This document shows positions 7,044-9,782 of a stretch of 9,782 nt of DNA, piece after piece. The DNA lies in assembly GCA_964624795.1 (NCBI GenBank), contig CAZUZS010000119.1, forward strand, positions 1-9,782. The letters are read 5' to 3'. Each line of letters begins with the position of its first letter. The first letter of the stretch is position 1. The notes under the pieces are model-generated. The model made no database searches. It saw only the letters and a list, made by a program, of their open reading frames with translations, and was not told the DNA's origin. The translations under genes were made by a program, and so were the position numbers. The DNA comes from CAZUZS01 sp964624795. GTDB lineage: Bacteria > Calditrichota > Calditrichia > RBG-13-44-9.

Positions 7044-7622
7044 ATGAAAAAAAGAAAAATGCTAATTTTTGGTACGCTATTTCTTTTGGGCTGTTCTAAC
7101 ATGTATACATTTATATCAGAAACGCCTAAAATTCATGATTTGACAGAAGAAGAATTAAAACTTGTGCAATTTTATATTAGTACCCCGGTTAGTCTGGTAT
7201 TAGAAGAAGACAATTCAAAAAGTGTTGTTACCTCCGATAAAAAAATCGGAATGGAAAAGGAAGTATATGAAAAAGACATTCTAATCGACAAAAACACCCC
7301 CGGCATTCTGAAAGACTTTTCGGAAGATAGTTCTGAAATAATCATCCGCTTTGCAGATGATATTGAAATCGGCTTTAAACCCGAGAGTGACTTTTCCAAA
7401 GCACCATATATATTCTATTCATTTAACGGGCAAAAGGCGGGGAATAATACCGAAGTTGAGTTCAGGGGGATTAAATGGAATCTCAAATTCGGAAAAACAA
7501 TTGATTCCTTCAATGCGCGAAGGAGGTTTGTCAGCTATGAAATGCCGATGCTCTTATATGAATTCACTTCAAAACTTAAGGAAAAACACGAATCGGAAAA
7601 AGTGAAGGGAATGAAATTATAA
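7044..7622 (+). CDS. Small lipoprotein of unknown function
   Basis: The product is 192 residues. AAGGA at 7032-7036 lies seven bases before the ATG. The N-terminus M-K-K-R-K-M is followed by a short hydrophobic stretch and the lipobox L-L-G-C at 14-17, so C17 should be lipidated; Ser at +2 does not suggest retention in the inner membrane. The mature part is mixed acidic/basic with alternating beta-type stretches. It includes V-Q-F-Y-I-S at 41-46 and N-T-P-G at 84-87, features that, from memory, resemble unnamed lipoproteins of FCB bacteria. The C-terminus is a charged, Lys/Glu-rich helix (about 170-192). There is no T9SS tail. Sampled 60-base blocks have about one third G+C, against about half in the flanking genes. 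No function can be assigned. Confidence 0.75.
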   Translation: MKKRKMLIFGTLFLLGCSNMYTFISETPKIHDLTEEELKLVQFYISTPVSLVLEEDNSKSVVTSDKKIGMEKEVYEKDILIDKNTPGILKDFSEDSSEIIIRFADDIEIGFKPESDFSKAPYIFYSFNGQKAGNNTEVEFRGIKWNLKFGKTIDSFNARRRFVSYEMPMLLYEFTSKLKEKHESEKVKGMKL

Positions 7623-7759
7623 AATCCTGATACTGGAAGAAGTGATCTGGAAAGGTTCTGATCTGCTCCCGTTATTCAACTGAACAGCTCTATTTTATCA
7701 CGGATAAATAAATTTCAAAGAATAAAAATTAATCATTTCATGTAAACAGGGATACTATC

Positions 7760-9782
7760 ATGATCTTTCATAATTACTCTTGTAAAAAAAAACAATCCCA
7801 TTTTTCACAAATCATCCAGTGCGTGTGTTTCCTGTGCCTTATCGCATGGAGCACATCCTTTGCGCAGCCGACCTACGACTATGAAACCATACTATTTGCC
7901 AATAATGGTCACTTTGGCTCTAGATTCGGCGAGCCCATAGGGGTGGACGATTGTTATGCAATCATTGGCGCTTCTCGACAAAATGTCGGAGGAATAAACA
8001 GTGCCGGTACTGCCTATGTTTTCCAGATTGACGGCAATAACTGGATACAACGGCAGCAATTGGTAGCCAGCAATCCCGCTAATGATGTTCGGTTTGGAAT
8101 ATCTGTGGGAATCAGTGGCAAGAATGCCATTGTAGGTACGTACTATGGAGAATCGGCTTATATTTTCAATCTCAATGATACTACATGGACGGAACAAGTG
8201 ATACTTTCTGATACAGGGGGCGTATGGGGAAACAAGTTTGGCGAATCGGTAGCGATTGATAGTAATGTTGCGGTGGTCGGCGCACCCTATACACCCTATA
8301 ACGGAAACGCTGAGGGCAGAGTCCATGTATTCCGCTATAACGGAACAGATTGGGTGGAAGAAGCCATATTATCTGCCGCTACGCCGGTTTCCTGGGGTTG
8401 GTTCGGGATGGAAGTAGCTGTTGATAATAATATTATTGTGGTCGGAGCCCAGCAGAGTCAGGCAGCTTATATTTTTCAATATGACGGCGCTAATTGGATT
8501 CAGACAGCAAAATTAACAGGAAGCGCATCTTATTATGCCAGTTCGGTCGATGTGGATAAAGGACGGGTAGTTGTGGGTGGATCCAATGACGGCCCCCAGT
8601 ATGAAGGCGCGGTTTTTGTCTATGAGTATAACGGAAGCAGTTGGGTGCAGAAACAAAAACTGACGGCCAGCGACGGGTCATCTATGGATCAATTCGGTGA
8701 ATCCGTTTCCATTTACCAGGATATAATTACTATTGGCGCACCGGGGGATGACGACAACGGCAGCCTCTCCGGTTCCGCGTATGGTTTTAGTTATGATGGT
8801 TCCACCTGGAGACAACGCGCCAAATTTTTGGCATCCGACGGTGCTATGAGTGACTATTTCGGCGGTTCGGTTGCCACCTTCATTTTAGGAAACGATAAAA
8901 GAGTATTAGCCGGCGTCCCCTATAATAATCACCTTGCGACCGGATCCGGTGCAGTATACAGTTATGAACTCATCGCCGAGCCGTCCAACGTGAAGGCGAC
9001 CCAGGGAAAATACAACAACCGCACAAAAATAACCTGGACAAACCGTTCTACCACCGCTGATGAAAACATAATTTACCGGGATGGTGAAGAATATGATACC
9101 GCCCTGCCCGGCGCTAAATCCTACTATGATTACGATGCCGCCCCCGGGAAATTACACTCCTATGGTGTCGCTGCCAGTAATTCCAGTTGGGGAGTGTCTC
9201 CTATTACCACCGGGTTAGGCTGGCGAAGACCTAACGGGCGGCTGGATGGCAGCGCCACAACCACGCACGGCGCTGGTGTTGCAGATGTTAGGATAAGTGT
9301 CGCACCTGCCGAGGACGTGGCCAATATCTTAATATTTGATGGAATCGATGATTATGTGAACTGCGGGAATAATCCTGATCTGGATTTCAGTGGCACAAAG
9401 CCGTTCACCCTGGAAGCATGGATCCAGCCAGAACTGAATCTGGCCTCGGGGACTATCATCTCAAAATACAATGCCGGTTCGGACAGCTCTTACTACATTG
9501 CTCTGGACAGGGGAATTCCTCAATTCTTCCGTGAAGGGGCTTCTACATCACTAAGTGCCTCATCCGCCTTACCGGCGGGAGCTTGGGGCCATGTTGCCGC
9601 AGCTTTTGACGGCTCCGACATGCAAATTTATGTTAACGGAATTTTGGAAAATGCAATGCCGGCTGGCCCATCCATGACTTCAAATTCGGATATCCTGATC
9701 GGCGCAGTTCAAAGTAGCGATAGTACTCTATCCCACTTCAGCGGGAAAATTGATGAGTTGCGGGTCTGGAACATCTCGCGCA
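7760..9782 (+). CDS. Secreted FG-GAP propeller, fibronectin-III-like and LamG domain protein, 3' partial
   Basis: The frame is open from ATG 7760 to the right edge (674 codons visible). AGGGA at 7748-7752 lies seven bases upstream. Residues 1-35 form a signal peptide ending T-S-F-A before Gln, with an unusual three cysteines in its core (21, 23, 26) but no lipobox. Residues about 43-403 hold seven FG-GAP-like repeats, each with an F-G-x-S-V type turn followed by V-x-V-G-A-P; the F-G sites are near 52, 112, 160, 215, 259 (degenerate, Y-A), 311 and 366. Seven repeats fit a closed propeller. Residues about 407-485 look like a fibronectin-III domain (I-T-W at 424-426, S-Y-G-V-A-A at 467-472). Residues about 490-518 start a small beta unit. 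A LamG/concanavalin-like domain begins near 522 (F-D-G-I-D-D-Y-V) and runs on to the edge (I-D-E-L-R-V-W). Probably a surface adhesion or glycan-binding protein; a T9SS tail may lie beyond the window. Confidence 0.85.
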   Translation, partial: MIFHNYSCKKKQSHFSQIIQCVCFLCLIAWSTSFAQPTYDYETILFANNGHFGSRFGEPIGVDDCYAIIGASRQNVGGINSAGTAYVFQIDGNNWIQRQQLVASNPANDVRFGISVGISGKNAIVGTYYGESAYIFNLNDTTWTEQVILSDTGGVWGNKFGESVAIDSNVAVVGAPYTPYNGNAEGRVHVFRYNGTDWVEEAILSAATPVSWGWFGMEVAVDNNIIVVGAQQSQAAYIFQYDGANWIQTAKLTGSASYYASSVDVDKGRVVVGGSNDGPQYEGAVFVYEYNGSSWVQKQKLTASDGSSMDQFGESVSIYQDIITIGAPGDDDNGSLSGSAYGFSYDGSTWRQRAKFLASDGAMSDYFGGSVATFILGNDKRVLAGVPYNNHLATGSGAVYSYELIAEPSNVKATQGKYNNRTKITWTNRSTTADENIIYRDGEEYDTALPGAKSYYDYDAAPGKLHSYGVAASNSSWGVSPITTGLGWRRPNGRLDGSATTTHGAGVADVRISVAPAEDVANILIFDGIDDYVNCGNNPDLDFSGTKPFTLEAWIQPELNLASGTIISKYNAGSDSSYYIALDRGIPQFFREGASTSLSASSALPAGAWGHVAAAFDGSDMQIYVNGILENAMPAGPSMTSNSDILIGAVQSSDSTLSHFSGKIDELRVWNISR

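Noticed and set aside
7892..8326. 144-codon ORF on the - strand
   Set aside because: It is antisense to the FG-GAP repeats, and its repetitive look mirrors the repeats on the + strand.
7044..9782. Lipoprotein and FG-GAP genes as one operon
   Set aside because: A 137-base gap separates them and they differ in base composition. Co-transcription is possible but nothing in the sequence supports it.
1..9782. CRISPR array, insertion sequence, tRNA or rRNA
   Set aside because: No regularly spaced direct repeats, transposase motif, terminal inverted repeats, cloverleaf or rRNA-like sequence was seen on reading through.

Overview
The window carries five protein-coding genes, all on the + strand, and nothing convincing on the - strand. 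All five are predicted to be exported or membrane-anchored. Three consecutive products end in the same module, built around N-Y-P-N-P-F-N-P and closing in a short basic or hydrophobic tail. This is the type A sorting domain of the type IX secretion system (T9SS). T9SS is confined mainly to the FCB group, and the wording of this module is typical of Calditrichota/KSB1-like, Ignavibacteria-like and related lineages. I therefore read the source as an FCB-group bacterium, probably environmental; the exact phylum cannot be fixed from this window.

Layout. (1) 1-1668: 3' part of a gene for an N-acylglucosamine/cellobiose 2-epimerase (AGE) family protein with a T9SS tail, cut by the left edge. (2) 1879-3639: an Asp-box (BNR) beta-propeller protein with signal peptide and T9SS tail. 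(3) 3956-6418: a protein with full gingipain (peptidase C25) architecture, namely propeptide, peptidase, Ig-like domain and T9SS tail. Both catalytic residues appear replaced, His by Gln and Cys by Ser. (4) 6419-7043: a 625-base gap with one possible 45-codon ORF, a terminator-like hairpin and a possible FCB-type promoter. (5) 7044-7622: a small AT-rich lipoprotein gene of unknown function. (6) 7760 to the right edge: a secreted protein with a seven-repeat FG-GAP-like propeller, a fibronectin-III-like domain and a LamG domain, still open at the edge.

Intergenic gaps of 137 to 625 bases argue against one tight operon, so these are more likely separately transcribed neighbours. The shared theme is surface-exposed or secreted proteins, several with sugar- or protein-binding folds. 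No gene for the T9SS machinery, no mobile element, no CRISPR array and no RNA gene was recognised. The two most interesting points are the apparently inactive gingipain-like protein and a short sequence block shared by the gaps before and after the Asp-box gene.
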